64,000 bases of DNA from positions 30,380-94,379 of the forward strand of contig JAIPDI010000018.1 in NCBI GenBank assembly GCA_021737785.1, read 5' to 3'. Under the pieces are notes generated by a model. That model was not told the DNA's origin. It saw only the letters and a program-made list of their open reading frames with translations, and did no database searches. The position numbers and the translations under genes were made by a program. Shown here piece by piece: positions 36,471 through 45,599 of the stretch. Origin of the DNA: Deltaproteobacteria bacterium (GTDB lineage Bacteria > Desulfobacterota > DSM-4660 > Desulfatiglandales > Desulfatiglandaceae). Every line of letters begins with the position of its first letter. The first letter of the stretch is position 1.

Positions 36471-37238
36471 TTAATTCCCGGCCCCCCGCCGCTTGAAGAT
36501 GAAGAGCGTCACGATGGCGGCAATGAGGATCACCAGCGTGACCAGTTGGGTGATGGTCATGCCGCTTCCCAGCAGCATTCCCCGGTCATCCCCCCTGAAA
36601 CGCTCCACAAAAAGGCGTGCCGTGCTGTGCAGCACCAGGAGCCAGAGAAAGACCTGTCCGTCGAAGGTCTTTTTGCGGTGAAGCAATAGAAGGATAACAA
36701 AAATAATGAAATTGCCGGCAGAGGAGTAGAGCTGCGTCGGATGGAGGGGGATGTTCAAGGGCGCCAGCGAATGGGGGTCTGTAAACACCACCCCGCAACT
36801 GGACCCTGTGGGTTTACCATAGCAGCATCCGGCCATAAAGCAGCCGATTCGGCCGATGGCCTGACCGATGGCCATTGCAGGCGCCCACATATCGGTCATT
36901 TTCCAGAATGAAAGCTGATGCCTCCTGGTATACCACACAACCGCCAATACCACACAGACAATCCCCCCTGAAAAAACAAGCCCTCCCTGCCACATCTTGA
37001 AAATATCCGTTGGCCGTTCCATATAATAAGAGAGATTCATGAGGACATACATGATCCTGGATCCAGCGATGGCGGCCACGATCATCAGAAAACCGATATC
37101 CGTGGTCTGCTGCGGCGGTATCCCTTCGGACTTTCCGATCTTGATGGCCACCATGAGACCGACCAGAAAGCCGGTGGCCACAAAAAGGCCGTAAGTATGG
37201 AGGCTAAACGGACCTATGGAAAAAAGATCTGGAAACAT
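36471..37238 (-). CDS. lgt: Prolipoprotein diacylglyceryl transferase
   Basis: A 255-residue, seven-helix inner-membrane enzyme that adds diacylglycerol to the lipobox cysteine of prolipoproteins. The Lgt signature GRIGCFMAGCCYG is near residue 130, with a preceding GGLVFSGGI and a C-terminal HPTQLYSSAGN and RFVERFRGDDRG region. It lies downstream of lspA, giving two steps of lipoprotein maturation in one operon. Confidence 0.97.
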   Translation of the reverse strand: MFPDLFSIGPFSLHTYGLFVATGFLVGLMVAIKIGKSEGIPPQQTTDIGFLMIVAAIAGSRIMYVLMNLSYYMERPTDIFKMWQGGLVFSGGIVCVVLAVVWYTRRHQLSFWKMTDMWAPAMAIGQAIGRIGCFMAGCCYGKPTGSSCGVVFTDPHSLAPLNIPLHPTQLYSSAGNFIIFVILLLLHRKKTFDGQVFLWLLVLHSTARLFVERFRGDDRGMLLGSGMTITQLVTLVILIAAIVTLFIFKRRGAGN

Positions 37239-37285
37239 GACGCACCCCGGATATTATTATATTTGCAGGACTTTTTTTAACGCAG

Positions 37286-37783
37286 TCAATCCGCGGATGA
37301 CGGCCGGGAAATTATCGTGATGGCCACCCAGATGGTGCCGATGGTGATGGCCGCGTCCGCCACGTTGAATGCGGGCCAGTGGTAGGGGCCCCAGAAAACA
37401 TCGAGAAAATCCACCACTTCTCGGAACCGAATCCGATCGATCAGGTTCCCGATGGCACCGCCCAGGATCAGTGAAAGTCCCGGCGTCATCCGGGTATCGT
37501 CACCTTTGAGGCGGAAAAACCAGAAAAGCAACAGCCCGATGGCGACGCAACTGGCCCCCACCAGAAACCAGAAGGCCGCATCCGCATGGGACCTGCTCAT
37601 AAGCCCGAAGGCCATGCCCCGGTTTCTGACGTGGACCAGATTAAAGAAACCCTGTATCAGAGGTATCGACTCGTGAACCTTCAAGGCACCGGTAATCATT
37701 GCCTTTGTTATCTGATCCAGGATGACCACGCCAAGGGCGGGACCGATCATCAAGGTGTAATTTCTTCTAAAACGTTCCGGCAT
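37286..37783 (-). CDS. lspA: Lipoprotein signal peptidase
   Basis: A 165-residue aspartic protease of the inner membrane, cleaving signal peptides before the lipidated cysteine. Conserved blocks are [44 protein letters not shown] and [11 protein letters not shown]. The 37783 start places the first aspartate at residue 23, as in E. coli LspA, and overlaps ileS by 34 bases. A start at 37750 exactly on the ileS stop (TGATG) is the alternative but shortens the first helix. Confidence 0.96.
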   Translation of the reverse strand: MPERFRRNYTLMIGPALGVVILDQITKAMITGALKVHESIPLIQGFFNLVHVRNRGMAFGLMSRSHADAAFWFLVGASCVAIGLLLFWFFRLKGDDTRMTPGLSLILGGAIGNLIDRIRFREVVDFLDVFWGPYHWPAFNVADAAITIGTIWVAITIISRPSSAD

Positions 37784-40551
37784 CGCTTGCAGATCGTGGG
37801 ATATTGACTGTCCTCCCCGATAGAGGGATCATGGACCCAGCACCGTTCGCACTTGGGGTCGGTTGCGGAAGACACCGCCACCTTCAGTCCGGGGACCAGC
37901 TCACTCTCATGCCCCCCATCCATCTGGTCGATATCTACCATCACCACTGATGAAACAATAAATATAAACTTTAGTTGGGATACGTAACTTGCTAATAAAT
38001 CATTTAATTCCTCGGAAACACCTAAACGTACAGATGCATCCAGAGAGTGGCCGATCCGCTTTTCTTTTCGTGCGATTTCCAGGATCCTGGTGACCTCTTT
38101 TCGAACAGCGATAATCTGTTCCCACACCCTTTCCAATTCCGGATCTCTGTATGCGTCGTTTACCGGACGGAAACAATCGGCATGGACACTTTGGGCCCGA
38201 TCTTTTACGTCCTCCATATACTGCCAGATTTCATCGGCGGTAAAAGAGAGAACAGGGGCCATCAGCCGGGTCAGAACCTCCAGAATTTCATTCATGGCAG
38301 TCTGGGCCGAGCGTCTTGCCCGGGATGTCTTTGGAGATGTATACAACCGGTCTTTGATGATGTCCAAATAAAAGGATGAGAGGTCCAGTACGCAGAAGTT
38401 GTGGAGATTGTGATAGACCAGATGAAAATTAAAGTCTTCGTATGCCTTCAGAACCCGCTGACTCAATCCCTGAACCCGACTGAGGGCCCAGCGGTCCAGT
38501 TCTTCCATCTCCTGGTAAGGGACCTGGTCCTTTCCGCGCTCAAAATCATTCAAATTGCCTAAAAGATAGCGGCAGGTATTCCGGATCCGGCGATAGGCCT
38601 CTGTCAACCGCTGAAGGATTTCTTCTGATAGACGGATGTTGTCCCGGTAATCTTCTCCCGCCACCCAGAGTCGCAGGATTTCAGCACCGTACTTCTTTAT
38701 CAACGCCTCGGGCGAAATTACGTTGCCAGCCGACTTGTGCATGGCCTTGCCCGCCCCGTCCACCACAAAGCCGTGCGTCAGGACATTCTTGTACGGGGCC
38801 TGGTTGCGGGTCCCGACCGAGCAGAGGAGCGAACTGTGAAACCACCCCCTATGCTGATCGCTCCCTTCCAGATAGAGGTCTGCCGGGCTGTCCAGATAGC
38901 TCCGGTTCTCCATCACCGCTGCATAACTGACGCCCGAGTCGAACCAGACGTCGAGGATATCGGTCTCTTTCCTAAACCGATCCGATCCGCATTTAGGGCA
39001 TTGTACCCCCGGGGGGACCAGCTCCTGTTCAGACTTCATAAACCAGATATCCGCCCCGGATGTTTCAACCATAGCGGCCACATGATCGATGATCTCCTGC
39101 GAGACCAAGGGTTCGCCGCAATCTTGGCAGAAGAGCACGGTGATTGGAACGCCCCATGCCCTCTGGCGGGAAACACACCAATCCGGCCGGTTGGCGATCA
39201 TTTTAAAAATCCGGTCCTCTCCCCATGACGGTATCCAGGAGACCTTTCTGATGGCATCCAGGGCGTTCTTCCTGAGATTGTTTTTCTCCATAGAGATAAA
39301 CCATTGTTCTGTGGAGCGGAAAATTACGGGCTTTTTGCACCGCCAGCAGTGGGGGTATTCGTGGGAGATGCCCTCCTCCTTGAGGAGTGCCCCCACCTCT
39401 TTGAGCTTGTCATTGACCGCCCGATTCGCCTCAAATACCTCCATTCCGGCAAAGTATTCAACGTCCGGGGTAAAGCGGCCTGCGTCATCCACAGGGGAAT
39501 AGGCCTCCAGATTATATTGAAGTCCCGTCTCATAGTCCTCCCGCCCATGTCCGGGGGCGGTGTGAACACATCCGGTTCCCGCCTCCAATGTCACATAAGG
39601 GGCCAGGACAATCACAGACCGTCGGTCATATAACGGGTGTTTCGCCTCAAGGCCTTCCAGATCGGAGGCCTTATACTGATTGAGGATCTCATAGGAATTT
39701 ATACCGAAGGTGCGCATGCAGGAATTCACGAGCCCTTCCGCCAAGATCAGGACTTCATTAGGGTCGGTTTCAACCGCCGCGTACTTAAAACCCGGGTGAA
39801 GGGCCACGGCCAGATTGGCAGGGAGTGTCCAGGGCGTGGTGGTCCAGATCACAATGGAAACCTTTTTTCCCTTCAACTTCGGGTCCAACTGGTCCAGTTC
39901 GGATGCCATCGGAAATTTGACAAAGATAGAAGGGGAGCGATGTTCGTCATATTCCACCTCCGCCTCGGCCAGGGCCGTCTTACACGAGATGCACCAGTAT
40001 ATCGGTTTTTTGCTCCTCACCAGGCTCCCGTTCAGTGCGAATTTGCCGAATTCTCTGACGATGGTGGCCTCATAAGGATAATTCATGGTGAGATAGGGCT
40101 TGTCCCACTCCCCCAGGACGCCCAGTCGTTTGAACTCATTCCGCTGGATATCGATAAATTTTTCAGCATATTTACGACAGAACCTGCGAATCTCCACCTG
40201 TGACATTTCCAGCTTTCTGGGCCCCAGTTCACCATCCACCCGGTGCTCTATGGGGAGGCCGTGGCAGTCCCAGCCCGGGACATAGGGCGCATCAAACCCG
40301 GACATCTGCTTTGATTTGACGATGATATCCTTCAACACCTTGTTAAAGGCGGTACCCATATGGATATTGCCGTTGGCATAAGGGGGACCGTCATGCAGCA
40401 TATAGCGTTTTCGACCGGTGGAGGATTCTCGGATGATCCTGTAGAGATCCATGCGCTCCCATCTCTCGAGGATTTCCGGTTCCCGTTTCACCAGGTTCGC
40501 CTTCATCGGAAATGGGGTGTTGGGCAGATTGAGGGTTTGCTTGTAGTCCAT
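37750..40551 (-). CDS. ileS: Isoleucyl-tRNA synthetase
   Basis: A 933-residue class I synthetase charging tRNA-Ile, of the bacterial type with a C-terminal zinc domain. The HIGH-type motif is [15 protein letters not shown], the KMSKS-type motif lies in [14 protein letters not shown], and the zinc site is CERCWVHDP plus CKRCRNVL at the end. The editing domain with [14 protein letters not shown] is complete. GGAGG lies nine bases before the ATG. It is followed by lspA and lgt, a widespread ileS-lspA order. Confidence 0.98.
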   Translation of the reverse strand: MDYKQTLNLPNTPFPMKANLVKREPEILERWERMDLYRIIRESSTGRKRYMLHDGPPYANGNIHMGTAFNKVLKDIIVKSKQMSGFDAPYVPGWDCHGLPIEHRVDGELGPRKLEMSQVEIRRFCRKYAEKFIDIQRNEFKRLGVLGEWDKPYLTMNYPYEATIVREFGKFALNGSLVRSKKPIYWCISCKTALAEAEVEYDEHRSPSIFVKFPMASELDQLDPKLKGKKVSIVIWTTTPWTLPANLAVALHPGFKYAAVETDPNEVLILAEGLVNSCMRTFGINSYEILNQYKASDLEGLEAKHPLYDRRSVIVLAPYVTLEAGTGCVHTAPGHGREDYETGLQYNLEAYSPVDDAGRFTPDVEYFAGMEVFEANRAVNDKLKEVGALLKEEGISHEYPHCWRCKKPVIFRSTEQWFISMEKNNLRKNALDAIRKVSWIPSWGEDRIFKMIANRPDWCVSRQRAWGVPITVLFCQDCGEPLVSQEIIDHVAAMVETSGADIWFMKSEQELVPPGVQCPKCGSDRFRKETDILDVWFDSGVSYAAVMENRSYLDSPADLYLEGSDQHRGWFHSSLLCSVGTRNQAPYKNVLTHGFVVDGAGKAMHKSAGNVISPEALIKKYGAEILRLWVAGEDYRDNIRLSEEILQRLTEAYRRIRNTCRYLLGNLNDFERGKDQVPYQEMEELDRWALSRVQGLSQRVLKAYEDFNFHLVYHNLHNFCVLDLSSFYLDIIKDRLYTSPKTSRARRSAQTAMNEILEVLTRLMAPVLSFTADEIWQYMEDVKDRAQSVHADCFRPVNDAYRDPELERVWEQIIAVRKEVTRILEIARKEKRIGHSLDASVRLGVSEELNDLLASYVSQLKFIFIVSSVVMVDIDQMDGGHESELVPGLKVAVSSATDPKCERCWVHDPSIGEDSQYPTICKRCRNVLEEITP

Positions 40552-40584
40552 GAAATGCGCCTCCGGAAATTGGGATAATTTATT

Positions 40585-40613
40585 AAAATATCAGATATCG
40601 CTTATCGAGTCAA
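40585..40613 (-). promoter_or_regulatory. Candidate ileS promoter
   Basis: On the minus strand TTGACT (40613-40608), 17 bases, then TATTTT (40590-40585), about 30 bases before the ileS ATG. Confidence 0.45.
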
Positions 40614-40823
40614 TTTCAACATCGCATTCACTGGAAAAATTATCATTCGGATTTTTTAAAGGCGAGCTGCTTGGAGGGAAAAAAGGTGCGTGGCGGCCTT
40701 TTCAATATAAATAGTACCCGAACGGAAACCCGGAAAATCAAGAAACAGTGAACCATGAGAAGAGGTTCTGTTAATGTAAATTTTGTTCCATCAATTTTCA
40801 CTTTTCAATTCTTGAATATTCAA

Positions 40824-40856
40824 TAGTGCCTGAACGGGGTTTTCGTTCAGGCACTA
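40824..40856. other. Perfect 13-bp hairpin downstream of tRNA-His
   Basis: TAGTGCCTGAACG and CGTTCAGGCACTA form a perfect 13-bp stem with a seven-base loop. It lies immediately beyond the U-tract of the tRNA-His terminator on the minus strand, so it may be a second stop or a processing/REP-type element. Confidence 0.6.
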
Positions 40857-40891
40857 AAAAATAAGGGGTTAAGTTTTTAAACTCACCCCTT
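40855..40891 (-). terminator. Terminator of tRNA-His
   Basis: Read on the minus strand, AAGGGGT and ACCCCTT form a seven-base stem separated by 15 AT-rich bases, followed by TTATTTTTT. It ends 11 bases beyond the tRNA CCA. Confidence 0.65.
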
Positions 40892-40902
40892 AGTGGTTAT
40901 CT

Positions 40903-40979
40903 TGGGGTGGATGAAGGGGCTCGAACCCTCGACCACTGAGGCCACAACCCAGTGCTCTACCAACTGAGCTACATCCACC
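40903..40979 (-). tRNA. tRNA-His (GTG anticodon)
   Basis: A complete cloverleaf on the minus strand: acceptor GTGGATG/CATCCAC, D arm with AGCTCAGTTGGTAGAGC, anticodon loop TTGTGGC with GTG, T arm GAGGGTTCGAGCCCCTT, and an encoded CCA. The extra G at position -1 opposite C73, the histidine identity element, is present. It is a single-gene unit with its own promoter and terminator. Confidence 0.97.
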
Positions 40980-40992
40980 ATTTAAAAAAGAT

Positions 40993-41021
40993 AATATAAC
41001 AGGCCTTCATCTCCTTTGCAA
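40993..41021 (-). promoter_or_regulatory. Promoter of tRNA-His
   Basis: On the minus strand TTGCAA (41021-41016), 17 bases, TATATT (40998-40993), with a start expected near 40986, a few bases before the mature tRNA end. Confidence 0.6.
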
Positions 41022-41167
41022 CATAAATTTTCCCGAAACCCATTCCCCCTGGTTCAGCTTTTCGGTACACACCGGAAAATTGTGAGGATATCATAACCAC
41101 AAATCCTCATTTACTGGTAACAGGTGCGGTTTTTTTCACGACCTGCCAGCCACCAGAGAACAGGGCT

Positions 41168-41274
41168 TAAGGCGGGCTGACAGTCGCAGATAAAAAAAGG
41201 TATTGGTGCAACTCCCGGAAATCTTTCGTACGCTTACCGATACGGCGCCAGCTTCTCCCCAGGGTGCAGGGCAG
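41168..41274 (+). repeat. About 105-base dispersed repeat, copy B
   Basis: Aligns with 22804-22910 with single-base indels and substitutions; shared blocks include AAAAAAGGTATTGGT and CCCGGAAAT. Same orientation on the window strand. Confidence 0.75.
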
Positions 41275-41332
41275 TTATTGGAAATATATTACTAAAGCGG
41301 ATATCCGCAACCAAAACGGCTGTGTGCTGTCC

Positions 41333-41410
41333 CGTCATTCCGGCATGCCCTTGGCCGGAATCCAGTCCGCCGTATTTCTGGATTCCGGCTGGAATCGTGC
41401 CGGAATGACG
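41333..41410. repeat. CGTCATTCCGG palindromic element, copy 2
   Basis: A 78-base element with perfect 13-base inverted ends (CGTCATTCCGGCA / TGCCGGAATGACG) and internal GGCCGGAATCCAG / CTGGATTCCGGC inverted text. Related to 23924-24009. Confidence 0.8.
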
Positions 41411-41549
41411 GAAGGCTAAGCGTGCGAAGGAAGGACGGCCATGTTTTCTTGTTTTTCATGACAGAAGACCAGGGAATAAGCTACCAACGTCACAAAAAGA
41501 GGGGGGGCCGGCCATGCACAGGCGGACTGCTGCACGGGTTACGAAACAT

Positions 41550-41578
41550 TTGACGCTCCGACAAAAGTCTCCTATAGT
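41550..41578 (+). promoter_or_regulatory. Candidate selA promoter
   Basis: TTGACG, 17 bases, TATAGT; predicted start near 41585, giving a leader of about 57 bases before the selA ATG. Confidence 0.5.
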
Positions 41579-41641
41579 AGCGCTCCAGGGAAGACCCGTG
41601 ATAAAGAGAGTCAATAAGGTGCCTCAGGAGTGTGCAGCGTC

Positions 41642-43075
41642 ATGACTACAGACAAGCAGCTGTTATTCAGGCAGATACCCGGCGTAGACCAATTACTGAT
41701 CCATCCGGCCGTTCAAAGGGCGCTGACGTCCCATCCAAAGGCACTCGTCCTGAAGGCCATCCATCAGGTGCTTGACCTGCTTCGAACAGACATCAAGGAA
41801 GGAAGAATTTCAGAAACAGCGGGCGGACTGGATGTTGAATCGGTCTCCTTCCGAGTGATCAAAACCCTGACAGTGATATCCAGACCCAGTCTCAGAAGGG
41901 TCATCAATGCCACCGGCGTTATCGTTCATACCAACCTGGGCCGGTCCATCCTCCCTGAAAAGGTGATCGAGAAATTCCAGTCCATTGCCGGCGGGTACAG
42001 CAATCTTGAGTATGACCTGGCCCGGGGTCAACGGGGGAGCCGGTATGTGCACGTTGAGGAGATCCTTAAGGAGTTGACCGGGGCGGAAGCCGCCATGGTG
42101 GTCAACAACAATGCGGGGGCCGTGCTAATCGCCCTGGAAACCATGGCCAGAGGCCGCGAGGTGGTGGTGTCTCGCGGACAGTTGGTGGAGATAGGCGGGT
42201 CGTTCCGTATCCCGGACGTCATGCGCAAGAGCGGGGCACGGATGGTGGAGGTGGGGACCACCAACAAGACCCATCTTAGGGATTATGCAGAGGTTATCGG
42301 CCCTGAGACGGCGCTCCTGCTCAAGGTCCACACCAGTAATTTTCAGGTGGTGGGGTTTACCTCCGACGTCCCCCTTTCTGAGCTCGTTCACCTGGGAGAT
42401 CGGCACGGGGTGCCGGTTATGGAAGATCTGGGGAGCGGGTGTCTGATCGATTTCTCCACCTATGGCTTGATCAAGGAACCCACCGTACAGGAGGCATTGG
42501 CGCAGGGGGCCGGTCTGGTCACCTTCAGCGGCGATAAACTGCTGGGCGGTCCTCAGGCAGGGATTATCCTGGGACAGAGGGCCCTGGTGGAGGCGATCCG
42601 CAAGAATCCACTGAACCGGGCCCTTCGAATCGACAAATTGACGCTTTTGGCCCTGGAAGAAATCCTCAGGCTCTACAGGGACCCGCAAAGGGTTATAGAG
42701 AATATTCCAACCCTCCGAATGATATCTCAGGGATATGATTCCCTGGCGGCAAAGGCCGAGCGTCTGTACGCCCTGGTCAATTCCTGTGGGAGCGATCGCT
42801 TTTCCATAGAGTTGGCAGATGGGGCCTCAAAAGTCGGTGGGGGGGCCCTCCCCCTTCAGGAATTAAAGAGCCGGCTCCTCTGCCTGATTCCGGGGACCCT
42901 CTCCTCCCATCAGATGGAACTCTGGCTCAGGTCCTATGACCCCCCTGTGATTGCCAGGCTGGAGAGAGACAGGGTGATGCTCGACATAAGGACCATTCAG
43001 GAAGGCGATTTCAAGGTGGTTGTGGGGGCCATTCGAGAGCTCAGCGGACCGGGTCAACCGGAGAAAGGGGCCTGA
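41642..43075 (+). CDS. selA: L-seryl-tRNA(Sec) selenium transferase
   Basis: A 477-residue PLP enzyme converting Ser-tRNA(Sec) to Sec-tRNA(Sec) using selenophosphate. NATGVIVHTNLGRS, NNNAGAVLIALE and the PLP lysine (about residue 299) in FSGDKLLGGPQAG are canonical. Its presence implies selenoproteins in the organism, although selB, selC and selD are not in this window. AGGAG lies 11 bases before the ATG; a GTG four codons upstream overlaps the AGGAG and is less likely. The following isomerase gene starts one base after its stop. Confidence 0.97.
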   Translation: MTTDKQLLFRQIPGVDQLLIHPAVQRALTSHPKALVLKAIHQVLDLLRTDIKEGRISETAGGLDVESVSFRVIKTLTVISRPSLRRVINATGVIVHTNLGRSILPEKVIEKFQSIAGGYSNLEYDLARGQRGSRYVHVEEILKELTGAEAAMVVNNNAGAVLIALETMARGREVVVSRGQLVEIGGSFRIPDVMRKSGARMVEVGTTNKTHLRDYAEVIGPETALLLKVHTSNFQVVGFTSDVPLSELVHLGDRHGVPVMEDLGSGCLIDFSTYGLIKEPTVQEALAQGAGLVTFSGDKLLGGPQAGIILGQRALVEAIRKNPLNRALRIDKLTLLALEEILRLYRDPQRVIENIPTLRMISQGYDSLAAKAERLYALVNSCGSDRFSIELADGASKVGGGALPLQELKSRLLCLIPGTLSSHQMELWLRSYDPPVIARLERDRVMLDIRTIQEGDFKVVVGAIRELSGPGQPEKGA

Positions 43076-43076
43076 G

Positions 43077-43667
43077 ATGGAGCAGATCATTCAGGACATC
43101 GTGCAGAGCTGTATGGAAACCGGTGAAAAGTTTGTCCTCGAGAACAGATCGGCGATTGTCGGCGTGGCTGAAAGGATCGCCTCGGCCTTCCTGAGGGACC
43201 GTAAGCTGCTGATCTGCGGAAACGGTGGAAGCGCCGCCGATGCCCAGCACATGGCAGCGGAATTCGTCAACCGGTTTCACCTGGAGCGCCCCCCTCTCCC
43301 TGCACTGGCTTTGACAACAGACACCTCCGTGATTACCAGTATTGGAAATGATTATTCTTTTGACGAGGTTTTTTCCAAACAGGTAAAGGCCCTCGGCATG
43401 AAAGGGGATATCCTCCTGGCCATCAGCACCAGCGGAGCGTCCAGAAACATCATTTCAGCCGTTGAGACCGCAAAAAGGCAGGGGATTTACACGGTGGGAC
43501 TTCTGGGATGTAATGGCGGGAACCTCTTGGAAATGGTTGACACGGCCCTTGCTGCAAATTGTGATGTAACCGCCCGTGTTCAGGAGGCCCATCTCCTGAC
43601 AGAGCATATCATCTGTCACCTTGTGGATTACATCCTTTTTCAGAAACACCTGGAGAGCGATTCGTAA
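43077..43667 (+). CDS. gmhA: SIS-domain phosphoheptose isomerase-like protein
   Basis: A 196-residue sugar-phosphate isomerase of the GmhA type, which makes D-glycero-manno-heptose 7-phosphate for LPS core. LLICGNGGSAADAQHMAAEFVNRF, ALTTDTSVITSIGNDY, LAISTSGASRNII and the C-terminal EAHLLTEHIICHLVD are the family pattern. It starts one base after selA and may be cotranscribed with it. GmhA is the likely function, but other SIS isomerases such as DiaA share this layout. Confidence 0.85.
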   Translation: MEQIIQDIVQSCMETGEKFVLENRSAIVGVAERIASAFLRDRKLLICGNGGSAADAQHMAAEFVNRFHLERPPLPALALTTDTSVITSIGNDYSFDEVFSKQVKALGMKGDILLAISTSGASRNIISAVETAKRQGIYTVGLLGCNGGNLLEMVDTALAANCDVTARVQEAHLLTEHIICHLVDYILFQKHLESDS

Positions 43668-43734
43668 ATATATGGCCCCAGGGTGAGACGTTCTGCAGAC
43701 TGGACCGGACTCCCTGCATTCGCAATGTGCAATT

Positions 43735-44703
43735 ATGACTATACCGAAACCCATATCCCTGAATAAGGTAATTTCCTATCCTCTGGAAGAGAGGAAAAGC
43801 AAGGTAACCGTCGACGATTTCGGTAATCCATGGACCGCCGGCCTGCCCATGCGCAGATGGTTGGCGTCGCTGCCAGGAATCCTGGCCGCGGGTGACCTCC
43901 TGGAAATCCGCAACCGGATTATCACGGCCGTCGCATCGAAGAAACCGGTGATCCTTGCCATGGGCGCCCATGCCATCAAGGTGGGGCTCAACCCGATCAT
44001 TATCGATTTGTTAAGGCGCGGGATTATCACCGGGCTGGCCATGAACGGCGCCTGCATTATCCATGACGCCGAAATCGCCATGGCCGGAAAGACCTCGGAG
44101 GATGTGGCCGAGGCCATCGGAGACGGCAGATTCGGCATGGCCGAAGAGACCGGGAGGGTACTTAACAGGGCCATTATCGAAGGCGCGGACAAAGGGCTCG
44201 GCCTGGGGGAATCCGTGGGGGCCATACTGGTTGAGGGGGGGTTCCCCTATAACCGCCACAGCCTCCTGGCAACGGCCCATGAGCTCGACATCCCGGTGAC
44301 CGTGCATGTCGCTATCGGAACCGACATCATTCATTTTCACCCGAGTGCGGATGGGGCCGCCATCGGAAAGACCTCCCATCGCGATTTTCGGATATTCTCC
44401 AGGCTCGTTTCAGAATTGGAAGGGGGCGTATTCATTAACCTCGGCTCTGCGGTCATTATGCCGGAGGTCTTCCTAAAGGCCCTGACCCTGGTGCGGAATC
44501 TCGGGCATTCGGTCAAAAATATCACCACCGTCAACATGGACTTTATTCGACAGTACAGACCCATGACCAATGTGGTTCACCGGCCCACCCTCGACAATGG
44601 AAAAGGATTCAGCCTGGTGGGGCACCATGAGATTATGTTCCCCCTGCTGGCGGCCGCGGTCATCGAGGGCCTGGATAATCCAGAGTGGAAAGGAAACAGC
44701 TAA
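43735..44703 (+). CDS. Deoxyhypusine synthase-like protein
   Basis: A 322-residue Rossmann-type protein. The run VILAMGAHAIKVGLNPIIIDLLRRG-ITGLAMNGACIIHDAEIAMAG resembles the NAD-binding core of the deoxyhypusine synthase family, and GGVFINLGSAVIMPEVFLKAL and a HRPTLDNGKGFSLVGHHEIM ending fit a folded metabolic enzyme. Bacterial members of that family are often not true deoxyhypusine synthases. The adjacency to an SIS isomerase and FmdB gives no clear pathway. Function unknown; the family call is by eye and moderate. It overlaps the next gene by one base. Confidence 0.6.
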   Translation: MTIPKPISLNKVISYPLEERKSKVTVDDFGNPWTAGLPMRRWLASLPGILAAGDLLEIRNRIITAVASKKPVILAMGAHAIKVGLNPIIIDLLRRGIITGLAMNGACIIHDAEIAMAGKTSEDVAEAIGDGRFGMAEETGRVLNRAIIEGADKGLGLGESVGAILVEGGFPYNRHSLLATAHELDIPVTVHVAIGTDIIHFHPSADGAAIGKTSHRDFRIFSRLVSELEGGVFINLGSAVIMPEVFLKALTLVRNLGHSVKNITTVNMDFIRQYRPMTNVVHRPTLDNGKGFSLVGHHEIMFPLLAAAVIEGLDNPEWKGNS

Positions 44704-44921
44704 TGCCTATTTATGAATATAAATGTGCCAAGTGCAACGAAGAGTTCGAGACCATCGTTCTGGGGGATGATGCGCACGTGACGTGTCCCCGCTGCAATGG
44801 AGAGGATGTAAAGCGTCTCATGTCCGCCTGCGGCTTCAAGAGCAGCGGCAGTTTTACCCCCTCCTCAGGGTCTTCCGGTTGTTCAGGCTGCTCCAGCACC
44901 AACTGCAGCACGTGTCATTGA
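44703..44921 (+). CDS. FmdB-family zinc ribbon protein
   Basis: A 72-residue small protein beginning MPIYEYKCAKCNEEFE, with CPRC completing a zinc ribbon (two CX2C pairs), and a serine/cysteine-rich tail ending SCHT-like cysteines. This is the FmdB/CxxC-SSSS regulatory-protein family; function is unproven. AAGGAAA precedes the ATG, which overlaps the previous stop. Confidence 0.9.
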   Translation: MPIYEYKCAKCNEEFETIVLGDDAHVTCPRCNGEDVKRLMSACGFKSSGSFTPSSGSSGCSGCSSTNCSTCH

Positions 44922-45065
44922 GCCTTCTCATACTCCGGCAAAATGATTATATGAAAGACATGGGGCCATACGGTGTCCGACCCTGCGGGCCATTGACATT
45001 TTCGTGGGGGGACGAGTATCCGGAGTTGATACCCCATATCCAGACGAAGTTTCACAGGAGGCGCC

Positions 45066-45599
45066 GTGTTTCGCATCGGTTTCGGTTATGATGTACACCG
45101 CCTGGTTGAAGGCCGGCCCCTGATATTAGGGGGGGTGGAAATCCCCCATTCGCTGGGCCTGGACGGCCATTCGGATGCAGATGTCCTGACCCATGCCCTT
45201 ATCGATGCCATCATCGGTGCGATGGGGGCCGGAGATATCGGACAGCATTTCCCGGACACCGACCCTGTTTACAAGGGGGTTTCCAGCCTTCTGCTGCTGA
45301 AAACAGCGACCGATCTGATGCACGGGGAAGGCTTTCGGCTGAATAATCTGGACGCCACCATAGTTGCACAGGCCCCCAGGCTGGCCCCCTATCTCAACAC
45401 CATGCGGAGACAATTCTCCGGGATACTGGCGGTCTCCACTGACCGGGTCAATATCAAGGCCACCACTTCCGAGCGCCTCGGCTTCTGCGGCAAAGGTCAA
45501 GGCATGGAGGCATTTGCAGTGGTCAGTCTCATTAAAGATCAAAATGACCAAGGCCCAGGCGAACGTCCCCTCAAAAATTCAGAAGGAGCTGAGGAATGA
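45066..45599 (+). CDS. ispF: 2-C-methyl-D-erythritol 2,4-cyclodiphosphate synthase
   Basis: A 177-residue enzyme of the MEP isoprenoid pathway. RIGFGYDVHRL and LDGHSDADVLTHALIDAIIGA carry the zinc ligands, and TTSERLGFCGKGQGMEA is the C-terminal signature. About 20 residues after that exceed the usual length and are charged. It starts at GTG with AGGAGG five bases upstream and overlaps cysS by four bases (ATGA). ispD is not adjacent. Confidence 0.96.
   Translation: MFRIGFGYDVHRLVEGRPLILGGVEIPHSLGLDGHSDADVLTHALIDAIIGAMGAGDIGQHFPDTDPVYKGVSSLLLLKTATDLMHGEGFRLNNLDATIVAQAPRLAPYLNTMRRQFSGILAVSTDRVNIKATTSERLGFCGKGQGMEAFAVVSLIKDQNDQGPGERPLKNSEGAEE

Larger units (their letters stand above)
40552..40902. 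other. Intergenic region upstream of ileS
   Basis: About 350 bases between ileS and tRNA-His. It holds the ileS promoter candidate, the 13-bp hairpin at 40824-40856 and the tRNA terminator. No T-box leader (AGGGTGG-type core) and no open frame were found. Confidence 0.5.
41022..41641. other. Repeat-rich intergenic region before selA
   Basis: About 620 bases holding the second copies of two dispersed repeats (41168-41274; 41333-41410) and the selA promoter. The string AGCGGATATCCGCAAC at about 41295 is similar to text at about 13770. No credible coding frame. Confidence 0.5.

Noticed and set aside
40552..40902. T-box riboswitch upstream of ileS
   Set aside because: The AGGGTGG-type T-box core and specifier hairpin were not found; a simple promoter fits.
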